Of a stretch of 47,777 nt of DNA, positions 20,320 through 29,550 are shown one piece after another; position 1 is the first letter of the stretch; every line of letters starts with the position of its first letter. Made by a program: the position numbers and the translations under genes. Source of the DNA: Pelagophyceae sp. CCMP2097 (taxonomy: Eukaryota; Sar; Pelagophyceae); NCBI GenBank assembly GCA_026770575.1, contig MU657179.1:105979-153755 (forward strand), written 5' to 3'. The notes beneath the pieces were generated by a model, which was not told the origin of the DNA, searched no databases, and saw only the letters and a program-made list of their open reading frames with translations.

Positions 20320-21396
20320 ATGTCGCGACCAGCCGTCGCGCTCACTGCCGCGCCGGTGCTCCACGTCTTCGAACTGCGCGAACTGCTCACGCCCATCCTG
20401 CGGCTTACGGCAGCGTTTGACGCGCTCTACTTGACTAAACGCATCGCTCATGAGGCGCGCGCCGTGGCGCCGGCCGTGCGCAGACTCATCTGGAAGGACC
20501 GGATCTTCAAGGGTCGCGCAATCCTCAAGGGGCACACGCACGCTGTCCAGAGCTGCGCGTTCTCGCTCGACGGCAAGCGCCTCGTGACGGCGAGCCGCGA
20601 CAGAACAGCGCGGCTCTGGGACGCCGAGACGGGCGCGCTGCAGACGACGCTCTGGGGATACTCCGGCCCGGTCGTCAGCTGCGCGTTCTCGCCCGACGGC
20701 ATGCGCGTCGTGACGGCGAGCGGCAACACGGTGCGGCTCTGTAACGCGGAGACGGGCGCGCTGCTGCTGAGGCTCGAGGGGCACACCGACGCCGTCACGA
20801 GCTTCGCGTTCTCGCCCAACGGCAAGCGCATCGTGACGGCAAGCAACGACTGTACGGCGCGGCTGTGGGACGCCGAGTCGGGCACACTGCTGACGACGCT
20901 CGAGGGGAAGCTCGAGGGGCACATCGGCAGCGTCTTCCGGTGCGCGTTCTCGCCCAATTGCAAGTGCATCGTCACGTGCGGCGAGATGACGGCGCGGGTC
21001 TGGAACGCCGAGACGGGCGCGCTGCTGACGGCGCTCGAGGGGCACACCGCCGGCGTCTGGTGCTGCGCGTTCTCGCACGACGGCACGCGCATTGTGACGG
21101 GGAGCTTTGACAAGACGGCGCGGCTCTGGAACGCCGAGACGGGCGCGCCGCAGAGGACGCTCGAGGGGCACACCGACGAAGTCTACGGCTGCGCGTTCTC
21201 GCCCGACGGCAAGCGCGTCGTGACGTCGGGCGGCGACAAGACAGCGCGGCTCTGGGACGCCGAGACGGGCGCGCTGCAGGCGACGCTCGAGGGGCACGAC
21301 AGCGCAGTCTTGTGCTGCGTGTTCTCGCCCGACGGCACACACGTCGTGACGGCGAGCCACGACGAGACGGCGCGGCTCTGGAGCGTCGCACTCTAA
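20320..21396 (+). CDS. WD40 repeat protein
   Basis: An intronless 358-residue protein. Residues 1-70 form a helical lead (PVLHVFELRELLTPILRL) followed by seven WD40 units. Units have the consensus LEGHTDAVTSFAFSPNGKRI then VTASNDCTARLWDAETGALL, with the GH and WD landmarks mostly kept (some units read LCNAE or VWNAE). Seven blades make one closed propeller, a docking platform for protein complexes. The units are unusually similar to each other at DNA level (for example repeated GACGGCGCGGCTCTGG blocks), which implies recent internal duplication or gene conversion. Start chosen at the first in-frame ATG; a TTG lies further upstream. The N-terminal helical part resembles an F-box-like lead but I cannot claim that domain. 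Confidence 0.92.
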   Translation: MSRPAVALTAAPVLHVFELRELLTPILRLTAAFDALYLTKRIAHEARAVAPAVRRLIWKDRIFKGRAILKGHTHAVQSCAFSLDGKRLVTASRDRTARLWDAETGALQTTLWGYSGPVVSCAFSPDGMRVVTASGNTVRLCNAETGALLLRLEGHTDAVTSFAFSPNGKRIVTASNDCTARLWDAESGTLLTTLEGKLEGHIGSVFRCAFSPNCKCIVTCGEMTARVWNAETGALLTALEGHTAGVWCCAFSHDGTRIVTGSFDKTARLWNAETGAPQRTLEGHTDEVYGCAFSPDGKRVVTSGGDKTARLWDAETGALQATLEGHDSAVLCCVFSPDGTHVVTASHDETARLWSVAL

Positions 21397-21745
21397 TGTT
21401 GATGTCGACACGATGATGGTCCCTCGACGGAGTCGGATGGACCTCCATTGACTCCATCGCGAGTAGGGAGTCCCTAGTAAGATATCTTAAGATCGACCTC
21501 TGCCTATTACGTAGCCGTCCAAGTCGCGCCGGCCGTCGAAGACGACGGGCCCAGATTGGGGGAGCTTTACTTTAAACGATCAAACAGTCGGCGCGGAGGG
21601 CAGGCGAAGCGCAGGGAGCAGAGAAACGGGAGATTGGGGGAGCGGCCACGATTGGGTCCGGACATTTTCGAATTTCGCGAAACATTCGCGGGACTGTCGC
21701 AGGAAATTTCCTTTCGACGGGTGTGCGCGGCGGCTGCGGGGCCCG

Positions 21746-23960
21746 ATGGACGCGATGCGGCTGCACCTGCTCGCCGGGGCGTGCTTCCTCGCGGCGGAGG
21801 GCGCCGAGGGCACGCACCTCCGCGGGCCTCTGCCGCGATGGCTCATGGCGTCGGGCCGCGGCGTCCGTTCTTGGGTGATGGTGTCGGGCCTCTCCGGCAG
21901 GCCGAGAGTGAAGGACTCGACGCGGGGCACGCGCGGCGTAGGTCGCCCGGGGCGTCATCGTCGGCCGTCGCGTACCTCGCCGGGCTGCTCTCGGGCCAGG
22001 GATCGCTCTCGGGCCAGGCCACGCCCGCGCCGGCAACACGGCGCCTCTTCGCGTAAGCCGGGCACCTTTGCGCCTGCCACCTCTTCGGGAGCGACGAGGC
22101 CGTCGTAGGGCGCCTCGCGCGGCGTCGCCGGCCGTCATCTACGGCTGCGGCGTGCTCTCGGGCCTCGTGCTGGCCCTCCTCGGCATCTCCGCGGCGGCGG
22201 CCGTGCGGCGCCGGCGAGCAACGCCGCCGCCGCAACCGGAAACGGTCGAGGCGCGCGCCTCGCCGGTCGAAGAGCTGCAGGGCGTCACCGACGGCGACCG
22301 GGCGCCGGGCACGGGCAACCCCATGCTCTCAAAAGGCGGCAAGGGCAGCAAGGGCAAGCGCGCCGACGGCAGCCGCGACGCGTCGCAGGGCTCTTCGCCG
22401 CGGGGCGGCTCTTCGCAGGGCGGCGCGTCGCCGCAGGCTTCGTCGGTGCACGGCGACGTCGAGGACGGCGTCGGTTCCGTCTTGCGCAGGTCGTTCCAAA
22501 CTTTCCAATCCTTCCGCGGCAAGCTGGAGAACTTGCTCCGGACGTCGCCGCGCCATTCGCCCGTGCATAAAGTCGAGCGCGTCGGCCGCATCTGCGCCGA
22601 GCTTTTAGCGACAGAAAAGTCTTATTCGACCAACCTCGATATGATCCTCTCCGACTTTGCTCTCAAGGATCTCCTCCCCGCAAACGACTACGAATCTCTT
22701 TCGGAGACGGCGCCGGGCGTTTTGCGTTTATATGCCGCTTTACAACCGCTCAAACAGCTCGCAGACGAGATGGTGCGCGCGCTGGAGGCAGCGCCGGACG
22801 GAGAAGCTGTCGCGGTGGTGGCGCAGACGTTTCTGAAGACGGCTCCGTATTTCGTGCTGTTTGCAGAGTACTCGAAGGAGTATGCGGATGCCGTGGCTCA
22901 GCTGGCCATTTTGAGGCAGCGCACCAAAGCCGGTGCGGCGTTCCGCGCGGCAGAGGCCAAGCATTCGCGGACGCTGGAAAGTCTCCTTATCGCGCCCGTC
23001 CAGCGAGTGTGCAAGTACCCTATGTTTCTGAGGGACGTGGTTACCGAAGTTCAGATGCAAGAGGCGCAGATGTTGTCCGATGCATCGCCTCAGTTCAAAG
23101 ACGAAACGTGGTCCGCCGGCCGCGCCACGATAAGAGCTTCTTTCCAAACAACTCTAGACGCTGTGAGAGCAGCAGACGGCGCCGTCGCCGCCGTGGCAGC
23201 TTTAGTCAACGAGCGCGTCCGCTCGCAAATCGACATTTCCAAGACCATCGAGCAGTACAACTTGATCGGCCCAGACTCCGTCTCAAAGGTGCCGCCTTTG
23301 GTGCCGACGCGCCGGCTCGTCGACGCGGTCACGCTGGAGCTGCAGCACTTTGGTATTGAAGGCGACGGGTCTTTGCGTTCTACGAAGACGCAGGCGAAAA
23401 AGTATCACGTGGCAGTCTTCAACGACCTCGTCGTTATCATGCGCCCGGACCGCCTCGGCAAGGGCTCGTGGCACGTCAAGGACGTGTTCCACCCGCGCGA
23501 CTGCAGGGTGGAAGACTTTAATGCTGCGGATTTTAAAAAAAATGCGGCGGATTTCGATAAGAGGCTCAAGGACGCGCCGCCGCCGCGGTGCTGCGCCGAC
23601 GACGCTTCACGGCCCGCGCGAGTCATGCTCCGCGTCTCCAAGGAAGGCTGCGCCGACGTGGCCTACGTGACGGCGCCCGACGCGGCGTTTCATCTTCGGA
23701 GCCAGCTGCGGATCGCAGTGCAGGACGCGGCCCAGGCCGACGAAGCAGACGCGAAGACGCACCTCCGCTCCGAGCAGAGGCGCGCCCAGCTCTCAGTGCG
23801 CGCAACCTCCGGCGGCAGACCCAGCGGCCTTCCTGCGGGGTCCGACGCGCGCAAATCCGTCCCGCGGATCCCGCAAGTCTCGCCCGAGAAGCCAAACGAC
23901 GCGCCCGCCCGGCACGGCCCCTTTGGCGGCATCCGCATCCCCGGCGCCGTCGCACCTTAA
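21746..23960 (+). CDS. RhoGEF (DH-PH) with N-terminal membrane anchor
   Basis: The main exon is open to a stop at 23958-23960. It contains a hydrophobic helix (VIYGCGVLSGLVLALLGISA), a Ser/Gly-rich linker, and a Dbl-homology domain: RICAELLATEKSYSTNLDMI, then LLIAPVQRVCKYPMFLRDVV, the conserved alpha-5 signature that contacts Rho GTPases. A PH-like domain follows (QAKKYHVAVFNDLVVIMRP) and then a Pro/Arg-rich tail. The DH-PH pair catalyses GDP release from Rho/Rac GTPases. An upstream ATG at 21746 starts a signal-like leader (MRLHLLAGACFLAAEGAEG); exons between it and the TM helix (acceptor-like TAG near 21944 and 22107) are unresolved. If joined, the protein would have signal peptide, TM helix and cytosolic GEF, a receptor-like layout. 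The DH-PH call is firm, the 5' end is not. Confidence 0.8.
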
Positions 23961-24422
23961 GGTCGATGACGCACCGGGCTTTTTCCGTCGCCCGGGCCTT
24001 TTTTTCGCCCGCCCGACATGCTCGTGACATGCGCCCTTGGACGGCGCCTCTTGAGCCCGCGCCGACTCTTGACTCAGAGTCTCGAGCCCGCGCCAATCAA
24101 GTTAAATCAGTATTTTGACATCGCAGCGCGGGGCGCGCCCCGACGGGGACTTCGTGGGCTGCCACGCTCGCGAGGTGAGGGTTGATTATTTATATCCCGG
24201 GCTCGTGCGCCGGTCCTTTCAAACTTGCTTCCACTTTGTTGGAGGGGCCTTCTTTGCGTCAGTTCCACTTCGTTTCTTGCGTCGCGAACTCGCGGAGGCC
24301 GTTCCTCCGGCATCGGCCGACGGCAACCGCCCTACCCCCGCCTGTTCAGGAGTCTCGTGGAGGGCCCCAGGGGCCGGCCTCGCATGGAATCCCTCGCATG
24401 CCAGCGAGTCAGAAAATGATTC
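23961..24422. other. Intergenic between convergent RhoGEF and SDR genes
   Basis: About 460 bases between two stop codons. Contains T-rich runs near 23979 and 24000 that may be 3' processing signals. No gene is supported. Confidence 0.5.
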
Positions 24423-25539
24423 TTAGTTCGCTGTGAGTCGGAGCACCACCGCCGAAATTTGCCGGAGGGCAAAAAAAACGAGTAAAGCGAACGAGGACGC
24501 CGCGCCCAACGCCACCGCGGCGCCGACCTTGACCGCTTTTTGGTGCTGGTCCAGCATCGACGGCGGAAATTCGCGCCGGTCGGCAGCGACGTTTGCCAGC
24601 AAAGGCCGCCAGCTCTCGGCGCCTTGACGCGCTTCCGTCGTCATGGCCGTGAGCGTGGCTTTCGCCGCGTTCGGAAAGTCTAAACAGTCGACGCAGAGCC
24701 GCGCCACGGCGCCATGCGTGATGGACGAGACTTTTAAATCGCCCCCGTCGTCGCACAAGGCCAGAGACGACGGCGCGTCCTCTTTAGACCGGCCCATGAC
24801 GCCCGGCCGCACCAAAGTGTAGTCGAGGCCGCTGTTGCGGAGGAGCATCTCGCCCTCGTAGTTCCATGCTTTGGCCATACTCCCGAGCAGATTAATCAGT
24901 ATGGAAAACACGCTCCACGGCTGCTCGCCCTTGCCCGTGACGCGCACGACGCGCTCGCAGCCCGTCGAGCGCGCCGCGTCGATGATGTTCTGCACGCCGA
25001 CGTAATTGACCTGCTTGGAGTGCGATGATTCGCCGGTCGGGTCAATGAACAAGTCTTGAAACCGCGAGTTGCGCCGCGCGCCGTGCGCCGAGATGCACGC
25101 CTGAAGCGCATCCGTGGGGCGTGCCCTCTTTCCGGACCCTCACGGGGGACACCGCGGCAGGACGGTGCACCCTTGGAGCAGCGCCTCGACGTCGGAGAGG
25201 CGCGTCACGTCGCCGCGCACGAGCTCGACGCCCGGCAGCGCCGCGAGGTACGCCGTCACGGCCTAGCGGCGCCCGTCACGCTCCGAGGCTTTCTATGCCC
25301 CGCGCGTCCGTTGTCCGTCGCACCGCGGTGGAGGCGTCGTCGGCGATGCTTGCGGCGGTGCCTTGTCCGACGTCGTGTCGCTGGAGCACTCTCACGCGGA
25401 CGCCGCGGCCCGCGAGCTCCTGGACCACGCGGCGGCCGAGCTTGCCCGTCCCACCGATCACGCCCACGGGCCCCAGAACGCCCACCGGTCCTTCGAAACC
25501 CAGCGCGCCGACGACCGACACGCACAGCCGGAACATCAT
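24423..25539 (-). CDS. NmrA-like atypical SDR, NAD(P)-binding, membrane-anchored
   Basis: Model: complement of 24423-25100, 25164-25262 and 25372-25539, all GT-AG and phase 0, 314 residues. The N-terminus is a short hydrophobic leader, then the dinucleotide-binding turn GVIGGTGKLGRRVVQELAG (GxxGxxG). Exon 2 gives AALPGVELVRGDVTRLSDVE, the next beta-alpha unit. Exon 3 has the substrate-side segments NYVGVQNIIDAARSTGCERV and SGLDYTLVRPGVMG, typical of atypical SDRs with no YxxxK motif. A C-terminal helix (VGAAVALGAASSFALLVFFA) should insert in a membrane. Relatives act in plastids (TIC62-like, divinyl reductase-like) or as redox sensors; which one cannot be decided here. Confidence 0.85.
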
Positions 25540-25693
25540 CGCGCCGACGAGCCGGCGAGGGCGGGCTGGTCCACCGCGGGAGCAGAAGGGTGCCAGTAGA
25601 CTTCTCACAAACTTGAATCACACGGACGATCGCTGAATTTGGCGACTCGATTTTTTAGGAACTTGAAGCCGTTCGGCGGACCCGCTCCGCGGG

Positions 25694-26535
25694 TCAGTCG
25701 TAGAGCTTGCGGAGGTTGCCGAGGATGCCTCCCGTCGGCGCGTAGGCGCGCCCCGCCGCCGAAAGGAGCTGCTCGACGTCGGCCTGCGTCGAAAATGTCA
25801 GGTGTTGTTGGGGCTTTCAAAGTGCCGACCCCGGGGTCCGCACCTGCAGGAGCCGGACGCCGGCGTCGAAGCGACGGCGCTCGACGTCCTTGCGGAAGAG
25901 CGGGTACGTCGTGCCGGCGGCGCCGGCGAGCGCGTCGAGGACGAGCGATCTCGAAGCCGAAAAGACGAGCTGGTACCGCAGCGAGACCTGATTGTGCCGT
26001 CGACGGCGGGCCTCGGAGGAGCCAGCCGGGCGTCGAGCCCTCGGAGGAGCCTTTTCTGACCTGGAGGTACTTTGCCGCAAGGATGGTCAGGTGCGCGGCC
26101 GACCCGAGCGCCGCCGCGACCGACTCGTCGTCGGCGGCCGCCAGGTCCAGCGGCAGCGCGAGGCCGCGGATCGCCCACTCGCCGCGCGCGCCCGCCTGCG
26201 TCAAACGCGTCGGGGCAAAGGCGCGGCGGCGGTAAAGGCGCGGCCTGCAGAGGCGCGCAACGGCGGTGGCGCGGGGGCACCTCGATTGGGTAAATGTCGC
26301 GCAGCTCGGCGAAGAGTTTCGTGGAGCTCCTGCGCAGCGCGGCGGCCTCTGCCGCGAGCGCCGCGTCCTCGGCGCGCGCGGCCGTTTCGCCGTCGGCGAG
26401 GCGCGCCGCGAGCGCGCCGTGCTTGTCGACGATTGCGCGCAGCTCCTGTGCCTCGAGCGCGAGCAGCGCCTCCTCAGCAGCCACCGCAGCTCGCAGCGCG
26501 GCGACGGCGGACGGCGCGGCGGCGCCGTCGTCCAT
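25694..26535 (-). CDS. UVRAG/VPS38-like subunit of PI3-kinase complex
   Basis: Model: complement of 25694-25783, 25844-25987, 26061-26195 and 26281-26535, all GT-AG and phase 0, 207 residues. Exon 1 is a coiled coil (ALLALEAQELRAIVDKHGAL) ending LRDIYPIE. Exon 2 reads WAIRGLALPLDLAAADDESV and AALGSAAHLTILAAKYLQ; exon 3 SLRYQLVFSASRSLVLDALA and YPLFRKDVERRRFDAGVRLL. These are the BARA-adjacent hallmarks of the Atg14/UVRAG/Vps38 family: the YPI motif, xGLxLP, cycle of small helices, then the fRkdvERrrFdxGv block. The last exon gives a short helix ending LGNLRKLYD. The protein would bridge Beclin and Vps34 in autophagy or endosome maturation. It is much shorter than animal UVRAG and lacks a C2 domain. 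Confidence 0.82.
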
Positions 26536-27568
26536 GGCGCGAGCGACGCAGAAAGCGCCGCTCGGAAGCGGCGCGGCGGGCGGTCGCGGACCCCGCCGCG
26601 GCCAATCAACGGCTGCTCGCTCGGAGCCCTGCCGTGCTTTCGGGGACCCGGGCCCCGACGAGACCGCCGAGATCGACTGTTGTTATCGCCTAAAAACAGT
26701 TGTTTTAGAAAACTATTCTGATAGGAATTCCTAGTATTTTTCAAAAAGTTGACAAAAGTTTACATGACATGGGCCCGGGCTCCTAGGGTCTCCACGTCCT
26801 CGACTTTGTCCGTCGCCCCCCGTCATAAGGCCCGTTAAACGGAATCGAAATAGAGCACTCTGGGGTTTCCGACCCCGGCCCAGCCTCCCCAGGCCCCCGC
26901 CGCGCCCGCGCCCCCTCCCAGGCCGCCCCGGGTCGCAGCGGAGTTGCGAGTTGGTGGTGGTCTGAAGATTCCGGGTTCGAGTCCCGGAAGAGTTATTTTC
27001 TTGTATTGGTCTTTGGGTTATGTGCAAAGTACACGCAGGTTGCGTGCCCCCTCCCAGGCGGGTAGACGCGGGCTCTTCTGCCGAACCTTCCTCGTGTCCG
27101 ACTTAAGGTCCGGTGCAATTTCGGGGCCGTTAGATGCAAATTTCCCGGGGTCTCGGGTTTTGATCTAATTCTCCTTATCTTTATTTTTATTTTTCGACTT
27201 CGGGAATCGAACCCAGTCTCGACTCTCACGCAAGCGCGATACTGATGACCCATAAACGCAATAATAATCAAAGACACGCACGATCGCCCAAAGGAGATTG
27301 CCGGTCTCCAGTGACCAATCGCGTGTAGGAATCCTACCGCTTCATATATACAATTTTATACAGTGTCCAAGTTCGGCGAAAATCGGATCGCCGATTCTCG
27401 TCTTCGACCGCGGCACAGGCCGAAAAAATACGGGATTAGGAGAGGCCAATAGCGGCAATTTTGGAGTTTATTAAATCTAAAATGGGGCCTTAAAGTCCAC
27501 CTTGAAGGGGGAAAACCCGGAAATATAGTGGAAACAGACTAAATGATTTCCGGTGATGGCAGGAGGCG
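26536..27568. other. AT-richer intergenic region with tRNA-like T-arms
   Basis: About 1 kb without a supported gene. It contains two B-box-like elements in opposite orientation (about 26971-26987 plus, 27196-27213 minus), described in the findings. From 27340 to 27560 the composition is AT-rich with TATATA-type patches. Confidence 0.45.
26971..26987 (+). other. tRNA-like T-arm (possible tRNA pseudogene or SINE remnant)
   Basis: CCGGGTTCGAGTCCCGG forms a perfect 5-bp stem with a 7-base TTCGAGT loop, as in a tRNA T-arm/B box. A plausible anticodon-stem 3' strand precedes it, but no matching acceptor stem is found within 100 bases, so a functional tRNA is not supported. Confidence 0.3.
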
Positions 27569-27647
27569 CAAAGTGCGTGCCCTCGGAAGCGGTATCCATT
27601 CGTACCTATGTTGAGCGTGGATACCGCTTCCGAGGGCACACACTTTG
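27569..27647. repeat. Long palindrome (candidate MITE-like hairpin)
   Basis: The left arm 27577-27598 (GTGCCCTCGGAAGCGGTATC...) is the exact reverse complement of 27618-27639, 22 bp, around a 19-base spacer. The pairing continues outward for seven more bases after one mismatch. This is far more than chance in a window of this size. Confidence 0.75.
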
Positions 27648-27799
27648 GCCACTGGGGCGAAGTTGGAGGGCATCCAGAGCCCGAAAAGGGAGGAGTGATG
27701 ATCGCAGCTCCACTCATCGGCCTGGAGCCAAGATTGATATGGCCGTGAGAGCGACGCGCGGTGATGACGCCGCCAAAAGCAAACACCCAGACTCGCCAT

Positions 27800-28225
27800 G
27801 TAGGCTCGACACGAGCCTGCTCCAAGCTGCTCAAGTAATCTGGGAAAACCCCTCTAATATCAGGAGCTCTGTCTCCCTTTTCAGCCTGTGCGGTCCACTC
27901 CTGCACCGTCGGCGCAGCGTCGTCGAGTCGACGCGAGGGCCGTCGCGCCCGCCCGACCAGGTGCCAGGGCGTCGGGTCCGGCTCCCGCGGTAGGCCGCGC
28001 GGCGTCTCGGTTTGCACGCCGCCGTCGCCGTCGACGTCCATGGCGTCGTCGGCAGCCTGCTCCGCCATCGGCGTCGTGCGGACGCCGGCGGCGGCGTCCA
28101 CATCCACGTCCATGGGGTCGTCGGGAGCCTGCTCAGCCGCCTCGGGCGCGGCGCGTGCGGCGGCACCGTTGGCGCGCGCGACGCCGGCGTTGACCCGCAC
28201 GGCGCTGCCCGTGGCGGGGCGATAA
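27800..28225 (-). CDS. Partial hypothetical protein with MDVD repeat, cut by the assembly gap
   Basis: The frame is open from the gap edge leftwards. It contains two similar units (EQAPDDPMDVDVDAAAG and EQAADDAMDVDGDGG) and then GLPREPDPTPWHLVGRARRP. The acidic repeats and GC-rich codons suggest coding sequence, but the start is in the gap and the downstream end is unclear, because the frame runs on into the palindrome region where it stops looking like protein (after about 27840). The function is unknown. Confidence 0.35.
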
Positions 28226-29120
28226 NNNNNNNNNNNNNNNNNNNNNNNNNNNNNNNNNNNNNNNNNNNNNNNNNNNNNNNNNNNNNNNNNNNNNNNNNNN
28301 NNNNNNNNNNNNNNNNNNNNNNNNNNNNNNNNNNNNNNNNNNNNNNNNNNNNNNNNNNNNNNNNNNNNNNNNNNNNNNNNNNNNNNNNNNNNNNNNNNNN
28401 NNNNNNNNNNNNNNNNNNNNNNNNNNNNNNNNNNNNNNNNNNNNNNNNNNNNNNNNNNNNNNNNNNNNNNNNNNNNNNNNNNNNNNNNNNNNNNNNNNNN
28501 NNNNNNNNNNNNNNNNNNNNNNNNNNNNNNNNNNNNNNNNNNNNNNNNNNNNNNNNNNNNNNNNNNNNNNNNNNNNNNNNNNNNNNNNNNNNNNNNNNNN
28601 NNNNNNNNNNNNNNNNNNNNNNNNNNNNNNNNNNNNNNNNNNNNNNNNNNNNNNNNNNNNNNNNNNNNNNNNNNNNNNNNNNNNNNNNNNNNNNNNNNNN
28701 NNNNNNNNNNNNNNNNNNNNNNNNNNNNNNNNNNNNNNNNNNNNNNNNNNNNNNNNNNNNNNNNNNNNNNNNNNNNNNNNNNNNNNNNNNNNNNNNNNNN
28801 NNNNNNNNNNNNNNNNNNNNNNNNNNNNNNNNNNNNNNNNNNNNNNNNNNNNNNNNNNNNNNNNNNNNNNNNNNNNNNNNNNNNNNNNNNNNNNNNNNNN
28901 NNNNNNNNNNNNNNNNNNNNNNNNNNNNNNNNNNNNNNNNNNNNNNNNNNNNNNNNNNNNNNNNNNNNNNNNNNNNNNNNNNNNNNNNNNNNNNNNNNNN
29001 NNNNNNNNNNNNNNNNNNNNNNNNNNNNNNNNNNNNNNNNNNNNNNNNNNNNNNNNNNNNNNNNNNNNNNNNNNNNNNNNNNNNNNNNNNNNNNNNNNNN
29101 NNNNNNNNNNNNNNNNNNNN
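28226..29120. other. Assembly gap (895 N)
   Basis: A run of 895 undetermined bases. Frames crossing it are meaningless. Sequence on the right (29121-29255) is GC-rich and could be coding on either strand, but is too short to call. Up to 29550 nothing else is recognised. Confidence 0.99.
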
Positions 29121-29550
29121 GCGCTGCGGGCGCTCGGCCGAGGCGCCACTGCGCGCGCTCATGGGCCACCTCGGGCTCGACGCGCCGCAGCAAAGAGTTT
29201 GGTGCGCGCGCCCCGGAGTCGCGAGAGACTCTCTGCGGGAGTCTGCGTTTTTTTGAGCTCTTCAGAGTTCGGCTGCTGGTGGGCCAACGTGTGGCCTTAG
29301 AGTCGATACACCGAGTCCACCTAAGTCCTGGCCATTACCGTGTCTCAGGCCAAACGTTGGGCGGGTCTGTGGCGCGCCAGACGCGGCGGACGCACAAAAA
29401 ACACCAAAAAAGCCGGAAATCTCCTTAAGCCGAGGCTGTCGAACCATAAATAAATCCATTTTATTGAGAGGCTTAACGGATTCCCTAAAGCTTTAAACTT
29501 TAACCCAGTGGTCGATATCGCCTTGTGTAGTAGTTGGCGACGCGACCGCG

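Noticed and set aside
26944..27027. A functional tRNA gene at the TTCGAGT loop
   Set aside because: No acceptor stem, D-arm or anticodon loop could be paired upstream or downstream.
27490..29193. Frames running through the run of N
   Set aside because: The residues inside are undetermined, so continuity cannot be claimed.
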